In this document: in pieces, positions 21,532-34,309 of the stretch
How positions within the stretch are numbered: the first letter of the stretch is position 1
How the letters are laid out: the number at the start of each line of letters is the position of its first letter
Assembly: GCF_019097595.1 (NCBI RefSeq)
Contig: NC_080718.1
Span: 13,806,157-13,870,156, forward strand
DNA length: 64,000 bases
From: Hemibagrus wyckioides
Lineage: Eukaryota > Chordata > Actinopteri > Siluriformes > Bagridae
Direction of reading: 5' to 3'
Translations under genes and position numbers: made by a program
The notes under the pieces: model-generated
Database searches by the model: none
Told to the model about the DNA's origin: nothing
The model's input: only the letters and a program-made list of their open reading frames with translations

Positions 21532-21700
21532 GTTGTGTTTTCTGACATTTTTATTGCTGTCCTGCTCAAAGGCTGAAAGGTATTTTAGTCACGTGGTGTG
21601 AAAGCGGCGCTGCGCAGACCGATAAGTGTATGACATTAAAGTATCGCGAGAGCTGTTCTAGCGCATATTCCAGCGCACACTCTCGCGGTATTTTGGCGCG

Positions 21701-21750
<50 letters not shown>

Positions 21751-21882
21751 CGAAGAGAGATGTCAGTCAAATTCGTGTACAGTAAACGGCCTCAGTGCTC
21801 TAATAAAACAGTCAACATTTACTTAATTCCTCTACACTCCGGTGGCAAAATTCGGGATAAAACATTCGGGGCTAGATTAAAA
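21532..21882. repeat. Inverted-repeat arm, left (unit 2)
   Basis: Partner is 30138-30435. Confidence 0.8.
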
Positions 21883-22564
21883 GGCTATGTCCATATGTAA
21901 CTGGGTATTTTTAAAAACAGAGATTTTTCTTCTTTTTTTTTTTAAATTCTGTCCACACGACCTACGTGTTAAAAATATCTTTGTCCACATGAAAATGCAA
22001 AACGCCCTGTTAAGTGTTGTCACATGCCTAGCCAATCAGAAGCCTGGACAAAACTTTATTACCGGTTCCGGTAGTTTAACAACAAAGGAACGTCACGGGA
22101 AAGCGATGCCCTTGACATGTGAAAATTTTATTATAAAATGTAGAAGTCCAACCGGGTCTCATCCAAAACCGCCATCGCTGTGTGCGTTCCCAGATAGCAA
22201 ATTGGATCTGGGCCGAGTCTGGCTGAGTTTCGGCTTTAAGTTTGGCCCAGATACCACATGGAATTATGGCCCAAAGCTGGCCCAAATGCGGTTTGCCAAA
22301 AGTCAACCAGACCAATACCAGAAACAGACCAAAACTCAGCCACAACTCCACAGTCACCAGAAATCAGCCATAACTGACCCACAACAGTGCCAGAATCCAC
22401 ACGTGTCAGCCAGACAAGAGCAAAAATGCCACCACCTTTACCCCAGAACTCGGCCGCAAATTATCCAGAAGGTCCACAAAACAGCCAGAACTGAACCAAT
22501 ATTATGGCAGAATCCTCAAAACTGAACCAGAAATTGTAAATTGTAATTGTATAATAAAAGAATG

Positions 22565-23035
22565 AAACTACACAAATTCAAAGCAGAATGTTTTATTGAT
22601 GTAGAAAGGGGAAGCAAATCTCAACAAGAAATATAAACAGTTTACAGGTCCTATCGTCTCAAGGACTGTGTATGGGCTCTGTCACTTAGCCAGGAATTTC
22701 CAAGTCGTGTTGGTGACTAGGAGCATCACTTGGTCCCCAGGCTGTAACTCCTGAGGCTGAGCGGAGCGAATATACACCCGTTGTTGTTCACGCTAGGCTG
22801 CCTCCAGGTGTTCCTTGACAATAGGCCCCACTCAGTCGATTTGGGCCTGCATAGTCTGGATGTAATGCAGAGTGGAAGGAAGAGTGCTGCCCTTCTCAAA
22901 CTTTACTGGCCACATCCAGCAGTCCTCAAGGTTGCTGTCCAATGAGGGGCTCACAGACTCCTTCTCAGGCAGCCTGTCGAGATACAGGTGATGAGCGGGT
23001 TAGTAGACATCAGAGCCATCAGTCCTGTCACCTGT
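22565..23035 (-). pseudogene. Ty3/gypsy pol fragment, unit 2
   Basis: Same fragment with the same in-frame stops as at 2880-3330. Confidence 0.6.
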
Positions 23036-23273
23036 ACACAAACACACACACACACACACACACATACACATACACACATACACACAGAGACTAGCTCATG
23101 AAAAATAATTTATGTCATTTATCCGTAATAAAAATGCCAGAATATACAAGTACATGTGAAAATGCAAAAACATGTAAAATTGTATTTTTGGTATTCTTGG
23201 TGAGTTTAAATGACAATAATGAAAGATCTGTTTTCCTAAATATAAATCTTTTGTGATCAGTGCAGATAAAGTT

Positions 23274-24385
23274 TCAGTAGTTCAGTAGGAAGTGAGACCT
23301 GATCTGTTTCGTTAGGATTGGCTCCACTCTCTCGATGCAGATGTTCTCATACTCTCTGGCATCCTTGAAGGTGAGCAGTAAAGCCGGCTTCCCCGCCTTG
23401 GACACCTTGTTGACGTCTGCCTTGCTGTTGAGCGCCATCTGCAGGCGGCGTGTGAGCCTCTGCGGCCCACGGGCTGGTCTTTTCTCCATGATGTCAGCAG
23501 GAAAGGTGGAGATGGGCAGAGGAACCATAAACTTCACTTTTTTCCTACTCCCTTTCCTGCTCATTCCACCTTTCCCACCTATCTTCTTCTTCTTCCACTT
23601 GATCCCATAGGACGACAACACAAACTCTTCATCAAGATACTCCTGTCCTGTGAAGAAGGGATGTTTATCATGCCATCATGCTTCTTGTTGTGGTCCACAA
23701 TGATCTTCTGCAGATGTTCCTGGTCCACAGGAGCATGATGTTCCTGCAGGACATATGCAAACTTTTCCATTGAGACTTTCTCCACAGGAGTGTCGCTCTC
23801 CTCGGCGAGCTGGAAGGCCTGACTGCCCAGAGCTGGTTGGGATTAATCACGCCGGGTTTGGAGAACTGTGTAAACGCTTGCTCTGCCTTCTGCAACTCCA
23901 ACATCGCCACCTTGTAGTGGTGTATTTTGGGAACCAAACCACCCTTGTTTATCAGCTTCGGGCTGCATCCTGGAGGTGAAGAAAATGATCTTTTTAATCA
24001 TAGGAAAGAAAGAAAGAGACAGAGAGAAAGAGGATCTGATGCTCTCTAACACACCTCTCTGTGCCAGAAACTGGCAGCACTCAGTGTGACCTCCAGCTGC
24101 AGACGCGTGCAGAGCCGATTTTCTCTTAAGATTCACCAAACTCCAATCTGCCTGGTACGCCGACAACACCCACAACACCTGAACATCACATACAGGGGGA
24201 AGTGCTAACTCAGTGGGTAAGACAAGAACAAATCAGGTGTCTATACAGAGAGATATGAACGCGAATCCCAGCACAGAGTTTTATAACTGTACAGTAGAGA
24301 TGATTATAGATTAGAGATGATTATAGATTATAGATTACCTGCAAGAATCCTCCAGCTGTCCGTCCTCTCACATGTACACACACAC
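23274..24385 (-). pseudogene. ankef1: ankef1-like pseudogene fragment, unit 2
   Basis: Same structure and the same two shared frameshifts as unit 1, but the ankyrin exon is open here (CAG where units 1 and 3 have TAG) and the C-terminal stop is present. It is still not a functional gene because the 5' exons are missing. Confidence 0.6.
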
Positions 24386-24459
24386 ACACACACACACCGA
24401 GACTAGCTCATAAAAAATAATTCATTTCATTTATCCTTAATAAAAATGCGAGAATATAA

Positions 24460-25504
24460 TGACTTCTGTTTGGACTCCAGCTAAGATGGCAGCTTAATCC
24501 TGATCCTGCCAAACCACTTTCTTTCTTTTTGTTTGAAAGCTCAACCAACTGGGATTTTTTTTTACAATTATATTTATCCACATTAGTAATGGAGTCGACA
24601 GAGAAGAGAACAGCGGATGTTATGTCTCCTTCTACTCCATCTCCACATTCCAAACTTGCAAAGAAGAAAGTCAAGAAACAGCTATTTGACGAACCGACTC
24701 TGCTAACTCCTGTGACAGATGCTAGCGAACCACTTGCGGAAAGTTTGGACTTAGCAGCGCTAATATATGACATGAGGGGAACACTATGTGAACTTTCTGT
24801 GGATGTAAAGGCAATACGGGAAGATATGGACTCTTTTCAATAGAAACTTAGTAACCTTGAGGTGGAAGTTTCTATGGTGAGCAATTCCCTTACTTTATTG
24901 CACAAGCGCACCGATATTATCCAAACCGCTGAATGCGAGGACAGGCTACAGATTAGAGAAACTACCTCACTGACCTCTAAATTACAAACCCGCGTTTCTG
25001 AGCTAGAAGACCGGTCTCTGAACAATCTTCGCATTGCTAATCTTCCAGAAAACGCAGAAGGGGGTGATGCCACTGATTTTCTCCCGATCTGGTTTCCATC
25101 TTTGGCTGAATGAGGAGTTATTGATATAGAAAAGGCTCGTCGTGTTTTCAACAGTCAAGAGGTTTCCTCAAACAAGCCCAGGATCCTTATCTTTAAACTT
25201 CTGAAGTACAACGATTGCCAGGCCAATATGAAGGCATACAGGCAGCCAGTTACCAAGATACAACATGGCCAGTCTCACCTTCTTTTCTTTGCCGATTATT
25301 CTAACACTACTGCCCAGCGGCGCAAAGTGTTCTCATCTTGCATTGCTTCTCTAAGGCAGAAAGGGATTCAGCATTTTCTCCTCTATCCTGCTAACCTGAA
25401 GGTAACATTTAACTCTGAAACCCGCATCTTCTCTTCTCCCGAAGAGGCTCAGCGTTTCATTGATGACATTTTACAGGACAGTTGCAACGTTCATAATATG
25501 TAAT
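24460..25504 (+). pseudogene. L1 LINE ORF1 remnant, unit 2
   Basis: Same remnant as in unit 1 with the same two stops. Confidence 0.8.
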
Positions 25505-25811
25505 AACTCCTGATATATTATAACCTATGTGTTGGTTAATGTGGATTAATCTCTTAGAATAACTTCCAACTTTTTTCACTTTTGTTTGGGATTTTTTTTT
25601 TACTGATATTGATCTTTGTGGTTTATTATAACCTTCACCCCCCCCCCCCCATTTGTAGGGGGAGGATTCCATATTGGTTATCATTCGTCAAGGTTGGTTC
25701 ATCATTTGACAATTCAGGTATGATTGTGGTTTTGTAGGTCCGTCGTGGTTTGACTCCCAGGAATCCGACAGTCTTTCTTTTTTGACTAGTCCATGCAGGT
25801 TAGTTAGTTTT

Positions 25812-28800
25812 AGGGCTACACGATAACAGGATAAATGATAATCATGATTATTTTGCTCAAAATTTTAATCATGATTAATAATCACGATTATTCTTTTAGT
25901 TAAGAACTTTTATTCACTTCAGTATTTTTATTGCACTTTACAGCCACACTGTATATAAAAAATACAACCAGAAGATGAATACTAAAAGTTACTGTATTGA
26001 GGCTTCTGACAATGTTTTTTTTTAACTCTGGTAAAAATAAAATTGTGCCTCTTTTACATGTCAAATGGCGATAAAATTAAATTAGAATAAAACTGGAATA
26101 AAAATAAAACATTTTTAGAATAAAACCGTTTTTGCTGGCCTATGATATGCCTTTATACTTACAACCACCAAGAACATCCTAACAACTGTACTTAAACTTT
26201 ATAGTTTCATGTATTTGCTTAGCCAGGCACTATCCACCTTTTTCAATGTAGTTAAGTACATTCAACAGCTAATAAAACCCCAGCTGTAACCTTGTGTATA
26301 CTGAGGCTTCTGACAATGTAAATTAAAACTAATAAAAAATAAAACTGTGCCTCTCTTATGTGTCAAATGGTAATAACAAAATCAAATATGAAATATGCCT
26401 ACAACAAGTACGTATTTATGCATACATGTTAGAGATTTTGGGCTAAAAACACAAGCCTGTCAATTTGATCTGGCTTTAGGGAAGACTACAAGCATGTAAC
26501 TACATTTCCGCCTGTACTAAAAGCCCTCTCTGAAGGAGAGCTTGTGGCTGGTATGCACAAGTATTTCTTTGCCACTTTTGAAAGCCTTGGGTAGACCTTT
26601 TCATGTTTTTTCCACCATTTTAGTGGGTCCCCCGCACTGTCCAGGTTGCATGACTGTAAGTAAGACTACAGCTCACAGGCTACACTGGGTTTGTGGTTGC
26701 TAGATGGCAAGTCTTGTTCAGTAGTTTTAAAGTAGCTTCCTCAAGTCATCTTTTTCTTTGGAGCGCATCCAGCTTCAGCATTCTCCTCAGTGTTTTCTTG
26801 TGGTGGTGCTGGGAGTGTCACCTAAACACACAAAAAGACAATTACAACTAATTTTAAGCAGCATTAAATTACTAGATAAATCTCAGTGCATCTCTTTTTT
26901 TTATTACCATCATTGCCACAGTCTGCATCTCAGCTTTCAGTCTGGCTTGTATTGATGCTTTGTTGTCTTCAGCGGTGTAGCTGAATCTTATCGCTCATCT
27001 TAAAACGTGGATCCACAGTAGATGCCATGTCCAACAGAGCCTGGATATGTGGGTCGCTGTATTTTTCATTTAGCTACTCCAGGATTTTAGACTTTATTGC
27101 TCTTGACAGGTCAGTATCATCATCCGTAACTTTCAAGATTGACGAGTTGAAAAGATGAAGAGCTGGCTTTACAAACGACACGCTGACGTACGTCTCGCCA
27201 GACAGTGCATCTGTAAACTTAACTAGAGGTTGCAGGGATTTGTTGATTGCCTCTAGCACATCCGTGTCCTGCCATGTTGGGATGAGATGCCGAGACTTCT
27301 TGTCAGAAGACAGGACATGTGCAATGGCCTTTTGCTGCTCGATGACTCTCTCTATCATGGCTTGACGTGATCCCCACCTCGTTGGACACTCTGTTTTCAG
27401 TGAGTGTTCTGGGAGCTTCAGCTCCTTTTGTGCTGCAATAAACTCCCTCTTACGCTGCCAGCTGTAGGAGAAGGTGCTCACCAACTTTTTGCAGACGCCC
27501 ACAGCCCGGTCAATTCTTGGATCCTTCATGGCATTCTCTAGAGAAAAAACAAAAACACATCAGAAAAACATTATCAAGTCACAGCATAAGAAGACTTTGT
27601 TTATTGTGAAACTTTTAATCAGAAATAAATCTTTGGATTTTTGATAATTATGTACAGCTACATTAGACTAATATCAACTATTAATTATTACTATTAGTAA
27701 AACTATTAGTAAACACTGACTTATTCTAAATTCCACTGGGTGCACATACATTCAGATGTAATAGCATTTGACCAGTCAAATCCTACGTGTTATTTTTGGC
27801 TTTTAAATATCTGTAATTTGATGATGGTTGTATGACTCCAGTTGTCACTGTAATATCAGAAAAATACTAAAGGCATTTAAAAAAATACAAAAATACAACT
27901 GTTCATGGTTAGTTCATGTTGGCTCAGCTCTATCAAATAAAATTTACTAATCTAATACATTATTAAAATAGAAAATAGTATTTGTTGATGTTGAAATTAA
28001 TGGTAACTAAGATAAATAATAATAAATGCTTTAGAAGTACTTTTCATTGTTAACTAATGTTAACAAATAAAACCATATTGTAAAGTGTTACCAGTTTCAC
28101 ATTATAAGGAAAAAAACGTTAACACAACTTACCGATGGCTAAATGCAGTCTATGACCAAAGCAGTGTAGCCTCGTCCAGTTATTCATAGACGCTGCCCTA
28201 ATCATATTAGCTGCGTCGTCAGCTGTAATGCAGACGAGTCTTTCCTCCAGCAAACCCCATGCAGAGATCGCTTCTTTTAGGCCCGCTGCAATAGACTCCG
28301 CTGTATGGTCTTGTGGGAAAATGAAGTTTGCAAAAGCTTGCTTTTCATCTCAAACTTACTGTCAATGAAATGACCAGTCAAGCTCAAATACGGTTCTGTA
28401 CTTCTACTTGACCATAAGTCGGTTGTTGCAGCAAAATATTCAATGCTGCGAATTTCTCTTTCTATTTCCAGTCTGCATTTCGCATACAGCGAGGGCAGCG
28501 CAACTTTGGAAAAATGGTTGCATGAGGGAATGTTGTATCTTTTGTCAAGTGTGGCAATCATTTTTTTAAACCCCTCGCTGCTCACTGTGCTTATTGGACA
28601 CATATCTTTGGCTACATGATACGCGATCGCCTCCGTTATTTCCTTGTGCCTTTGCGAGCAATGTGAATATTGTATTGCGGTTAACAACGTCCCCGGTATT
28701 GTTCTCTGTGTCGTGGATGGTCGGGGATTTTATGTGGTTGCTGCTTGTGTCTTCAGATTTTGAAATTCTTGATATTGCACTTTATGGTGGCTTTTAAGGT

Positions 28801-28988
28801 GGTTAATGAGGTTTGTTGTGTTACCTTGGGATGTTTGGACGGAGCAGGAGTTATTAAATGTGTTCATGCTATGCTTCAGCGAGTCATTAATCCCCCCCTT
28901 TTGTTGAACATTTAAGTATGTATTATCACATGGCTATTTTGTTTCTCTCACAATTGTTATGTTGTTATGTTATTTTCACTTGGTTTAA
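25812..28988 (-). pseudogene. hAT element with ZBED-type transposase, broken, unit 2
   Basis: Almost identical to unit 1, with open parts 27074-27529 and 28277-28687 and the same stops and frameshifts. It is absent from unit 3. Confidence 0.8.
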
Positions 28989-29366
28989 ATTGAATGAACA
29001 GATACAGATATACCTAATACAGGTGCCATGTACAGATTTTGTCTTTTGATATCGAAAATTAATTGTACAGCTCTTTTCTCTGGATTTAGTGCTTCTTTGC
29101 TTCTTTACTAATACATTGTGAGAAGCCATGTACATCTTATTGTTACCTTGATTCATTTGATTTGTCCAAACACACCACAATGACATCTACAGCAATCATT
29201 GGAGGTGGGGTAGGAGATGCGGTAAGGTGGGGCAGCTTTAACGCGAATCCAGACACGTTAGCAGCAATTTCCTGTGGAGCACCGGTTTCCAGAGATTTTC
29301 AGTGCACGCACTCATGCAGAAAGAAAAGGTAACGTCATGCCCTGGCTTAAAATGTTATGAGAAATA

Positions 29367-30090
29367 CACTGATCAGCCATAACATTATGACCACCTGCCA
29401 AATATTGTGTTGGACCCCCTTTTGCTGCCAAAACAGCCATGACCCCTTGAGGCATGGACTCTTCAGATCCCTGAAGGTGTGTGTGGTATCTGGCACCAAG
29501 ATTTTAGCAGCAGATCCCTTAAGTCCTTAAATCCCTTAAGTTGCGAGTTGGGGCCTCCATGGATCTGACTTGTTTGTCCAGCACATCCTACAGATGCTCA
29601 ACTGGACTGAGATCTGGGGGATTTGGAGGCCAAGTCAACACCTCATTATAGTGCTCATCAAACTATTCTTGAGCCATTTTTACTTTGTGGCATGGTGCAT
29701 TATCCTTCTGAAAGAGGCCACAGCCATCAGGGAATACAGTTTCCATGAAAGGGTGTACATGGTCTACAACAATGCGTAGGAAGGAGGTACATGTCAAAGT
29801 AACATCCACATGGATGGCAGGACCCAAGGATTCATAGCAGAACATTACGCAAAGCATGACGCTGTCTCCGCTGGCTTGCCTTATAATAATGCATACTGGT
29901 GCCATGTGTTCCCCTGGTAAGTGACGCACATGCACCCAGCCATCCATGTGATACAAATGAAAACATGATTCATCAGACCAGGCTACCTTCTTCCATTGCT
30001 CCGTGGTCCAGATCTAATGCTCATGTTCCCATTGTTGGCACTTTCGGCGGTGCACAGGGGTCAGCATGGGCACCCTGACTGGTCTGCCAC
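29367..30090 (-). pseudogene. Tc1-like transposase, C-terminal half, unit 2
   Basis: Same half element, again ending in TCTGCCAC immediately before the hAT left end. Confidence 0.85.
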
Positions 30091-30148
30091 CAGGGGCGTC
30101 ACTAGGGCTATTCATTCGGGGATCGAGCCCAGGATGATTTTAATCTAG
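30091..30148 (+). mobile_element. Left end of a hAT-like element, unit 2
   Basis: Same end with the same TCTGCCAC flank. Confidence 0.75.
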
Positions 30149-30435
30149 CCCCGAATGTTTTATCCTGAATTTTGCCACCGGAGTGCAGAGGAATTAATGA
30201 AATGTTGATGTTTACTGTACACGATTTTGACTGACATCTCTCTCTGCACGCGTGCACACACACACACACACCAAAATACCGCGAGAGTGTGCGCTGGAAT
30301 ATGTGCTAGAATAGCTCTCGCGATACTTTAATGTCGTACACTTATCGGTCTGCGCAGCGCCGCTTTCCCACCACGTGACTAAAATACCTTTCAGCCTTTG
30401 AGCAGGACAGCAATAAAAATGTCAGAAAACACAAC
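30138..30435. repeat. Inverted-repeat arm, right (unit 2)
   Basis: Reverse complement of 21532-21882. Confidence 0.8.
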
Positions 30436-31027
30436 AATCTTATTATTCAGATAAAAGTCTAACTTCTAATATTTAATGTTAACACAGTTGATAAAAGCAG
30501 GCTAACAAATGTATGTTGTGTCAAAAAGGAGGCCCACTGTCTCTGATTCTGAAAACCCCTGACATATAGGACCCGTTTGATTATTATTCCATACCCAAGA
30601 CGTACAAAAGCCTTAAATTAAATAAGCCCAAGATAGATCTAAATAAAATATAAACTGTTAAAGTGCTAAGATATTACATTCTGAACATCATGACTTTCTA
30701 TTATTCAACTAATGCAGTATTTAAGTTAAAATACAGACATGGTTTAGGTGAACAATGGGCCAGAACAGACTCCATCATTCGGCTGTTCTGTCAGTAGAAA
30801 AGGAATTCTCAGCACTATAAATACTAGTATGGTGATTGACTCAAGTCTCGGAGATACTCTCTGATGATTCCACCCTCAAAGAAATAGTATAGAAAAGTCA
30901 CCAAGAGCATGAAGTAGACAAGATATAAGCAGCAAGACAGATGAGAGATGAGAGAACAATAAGAGAAGAGAAGCTGTAAAAAATAAACAAAGAATAATTC
31001 ATACAGTAGTGGCAGCATAAATCAGGA

Positions 31028-31758
31028 ATCTTCTCCCGGAGAAGATGCTGGTGAACTTCTACACTGCCATCATCGAATCTATCCTCACATCCTCCATCAC
31101 AGTCTGGTTTGCTGCAGCTACAACCAGGGACAAGGCCAAGCTTCAGCGTGTCATCCACTCTGCTGAGAAGGTGATCGGCTGCAGTCTCCCATCTCTCCAG
31201 GAGCTGTACCTCTCCAGGACTTGGAGACGCGCAGCCAAATTCGCAGCCGACCCCTCTCATCCCAGAAATGAACTTTTTCAGTCCCTCCCCTCTGGCAAGA
31301 GGCTCCGGTCCATCAGGACCAGGACCTCACGCCACAAACATTTTCTTCCCCACTGCAGTCAGCTTGCTGAACAGTGCCTCACTTACCCCCAGATGATCCC
31401 CCCAACCCTGACACTCACTTCCACATTGTAAATTGCACTACTGTTCATTCAAACTCACACTTTTGTACACCATATTTATCTCATTCTAGACTGTGTACAT
31501 ACCTCACATCTGTATATAGGTTTGGACAGTCACTTTCACTTTTTACATTCTATTGCACTACTTCTCATGCAAGTCACTTTATAAAGTATTTATTTAACTT
31601 ATTCTAGCTCTTTTCTAAAATTGTGTACATTTGTACAGACATCACATACCTGTGTACATGTTTGCACCTGACACCAAGACAAATTCCTAGTACTGTAAAG
31701 TGCTCTTTGCTGACGCTTTGCTGTACCTGGCAATAAAACTTTTTCTGATTCTGATGAA
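31028..31758 (+). pseudogene. L2/CR1-like LINE 3' end, unit 2
   Basis: Same fragment; open frame 31045-31431. Confidence 0.75.
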
Positions 31759-32281
31759 ATAATAGGTGCACGTATAATATAGATTATTGTAAAATAATAG
31801 TAATAATAAAGGATCTCCACGGCACAGCTACACACACAAGCTGTAAAAGAGATAATATTGCATGGCACACCTGTGTGAGAGAGAAAAGGTAATGAAATTA
31901 ATGAAACCCTTTTTTAGTAGCAAGACTCTGAAATGATGGGAGGAGTCAGAAAAATGATTGAATGAAATTTTCTAAAGTTGGTACTTTGTACTTTGGTAAT
32001 CTAATTTAAAATGAAATTAACTGTAAATTAAAAATATATGTGCATGCATGAAGGCATTGTCATCATGGTTTAATGTTTTTTTGGTACTTTGCATGTTGAG
32101 AAAATAAGTTTTTCTTTTTGTTGCCTCAAGGCAATGTTGTGTGATAAGGGCTAGTTTTTAAGGAAGTTTTTGCTGACAATGTGTTTTGATGTCATCACAA
32201 GTATTTATGCATAATTTAAAAATATTTCTTTTCTTTTTTTTTAATTTAATTTTACTTCTTATAACACATTGTGCCAGAAAA

Positions 32282-32806
32282 ATGGACATCAAGTTGTTTG
32301 ATGGAAAGCAAGAGAAGAATTGGAATGTTAGGCAAATCATATCTGACAGTGAGGACAGTGATGAGGAGTGGAATGGAGAAAAAAGGTTTATGCAGAAGAG
32401 GAAAAATAATTTTCATTTAGGGTTTGGATTGTTGAGCTCATTTGTACACAACCAAGTCTAATGAGTTGATTTATTTCCTGTAGTAGAATGGTTATGATAG
32501 GTTTATGCAGCATAGAAAAATAGTCAAATGTCACACTGTTTTATTTTTGCTGTGTTTTCATTGGCACTGGAAACTTACATTTTCTATGTTTTCATAGATA
32601 GTCAAGATAGATGTAATAACACGGAAGATGATGAAGGTGAAATTCTGTCTGAAGATGATGAGGTTCTCTCGATGGAAAACATGTCTCACCACTGCCTCCA
32701 GTTCACCCTGAATGGTTACAGATCCCTCCATCAGCTGGTGAAATTCTGTTTCAAACTACTTCTCTCTGATGACCTCTATGATCTTATTGTTCATATTTTG
32801 GTGTGA
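32282..32806 (+). pseudogene. Possible piggyBac-like remnants, unit 2
   Basis: Same two pieces as in unit 1, unbroken between copies. Confidence 0.35.
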
Positions 32807-33963
32807 TTTATACACATGGGTTTATGCATTATGACTTTTGGAGGCTTTATTACGTCAATTTTATGATGAAACATTAAAAGACTTTAAAGGTCATCTGTCT
32901 TGTTCTGATCATGTTAAATACACCACATTGCCAAAAGTTTTGGGACGTCTGCCTTTACATGGACATGAATTTTAATGACATCCCATTCTTAATCCGTAGA
33001 TTATAATATGGATTTGGCCTATGTTCCATGAATATGGAACCCTTTAATGCATCAGTTGCATTTCTGTGTTTAAAATGTGAGTGAAAGCAGGAAAATCACC
33101 AAACTGGATGCTGGCCTTTCAGGACTGGAGTTTGTACCTATGGATTAGTTCATAACCAGTGTCCATCTGCTGTGTGACAGACATACGAACATGTGTTTTA
33201 AATGTGGGGTTGGTTGTCTGTATTGAACCAGGGCAAGAAGACACCGAATAAGGAGTGAGAGTGTGAGAGAGTGTGTGTGCATGAGAGAGTGACGCAGAGA
33301 GCAGTATGTCATCCTTTGCTTATATCTGCATGTAGACATACAGAAGGGTCTGATTGGTCCTTTCCTTCCCTCCCCTCTGACAGCTGGGTCTGAGTTCAGC
33401 GTAGCTTTGAGTTGTTTCATTCTCTTCATTTGTAGTAAGTCATTTTGCATAAAAGCAACCAGCAAATCCACTAGTGAATGCTGCTAGAAAACTGACAGTG
33501 ATCCGAAACACACCAGCAAGTCCAGCTCTGAATGGCTACAAAAAAAAAGATAATGTTTTGAAGTTAGCTACCTAGTTAAAGTCCAGACTTAAATCTGATT
33601 GAGATTCTGTGGCGTCACTTTAAACAGACTGTTCATACTAGAAACCCTCCAATGTGGCTGAATTAAAACAATTTAAAACAATTCTGCAAAGAAGAGTGAA
33701 GCAAATTTCCTCCAGAGTGATGTGAAAGACTCATTGCCAGTTATTGCTTATGCTTGATTGCAGTTGTTCCTGCCGAAGGGGCCACAAACAGGTTATTAGG
33801 TTTTGGGGGCAATTACTTTTTCACATAGGGCCAGGCAGGTTTGGACAGTTTTTTACCCTTAATAAATGATTAAGTATTTTGTATTTACTCGCATAATTAT
33901 CTTGGTATAATAAAACTGATGATCTGAATCATTTATATATATATATATATGTATACACACACA

Positions 33964-34001
<38 letters not shown>

Positions 34002-34114
34002 CAGTGCTGTGAAAAATTATTTGCGGATTTTATATAGAATAATATTGAATAAGAAATAAAGCTCAGATATTCAGAGATAGACGGCCATGTTTTTTTTAGA
34101 GTGAGGGGAATCAC

Positions 34115-34156
34115 TGCGCATGCGCACTGCGCAGTGACGCAGAACCCTTGACGTAA
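34115..34156 (+). promoter_or_regulatory. Promoter-like region, gene copy 2
   Basis: Same motifs in the same order: NRF-1 palindrome at 34115-34126 and TGACGTAA at 34149-34156, about 155 bp before the ATG. Confidence 0.6.
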
Positions 34157-34309
34157 TGTTTATGTTTAAACTGAGTTTCTAAAGTGTCGTGGTTGTGAAG
34201 ATCGCAAGACTTGGATTATCCTTTGCTTTGTGATTTTTCTACACGCCTGTTTGGGATTTCTTCTTACTCCGCTACTGGACCTGACTTCTACACCGACTCT
34301 ACAGCAGTG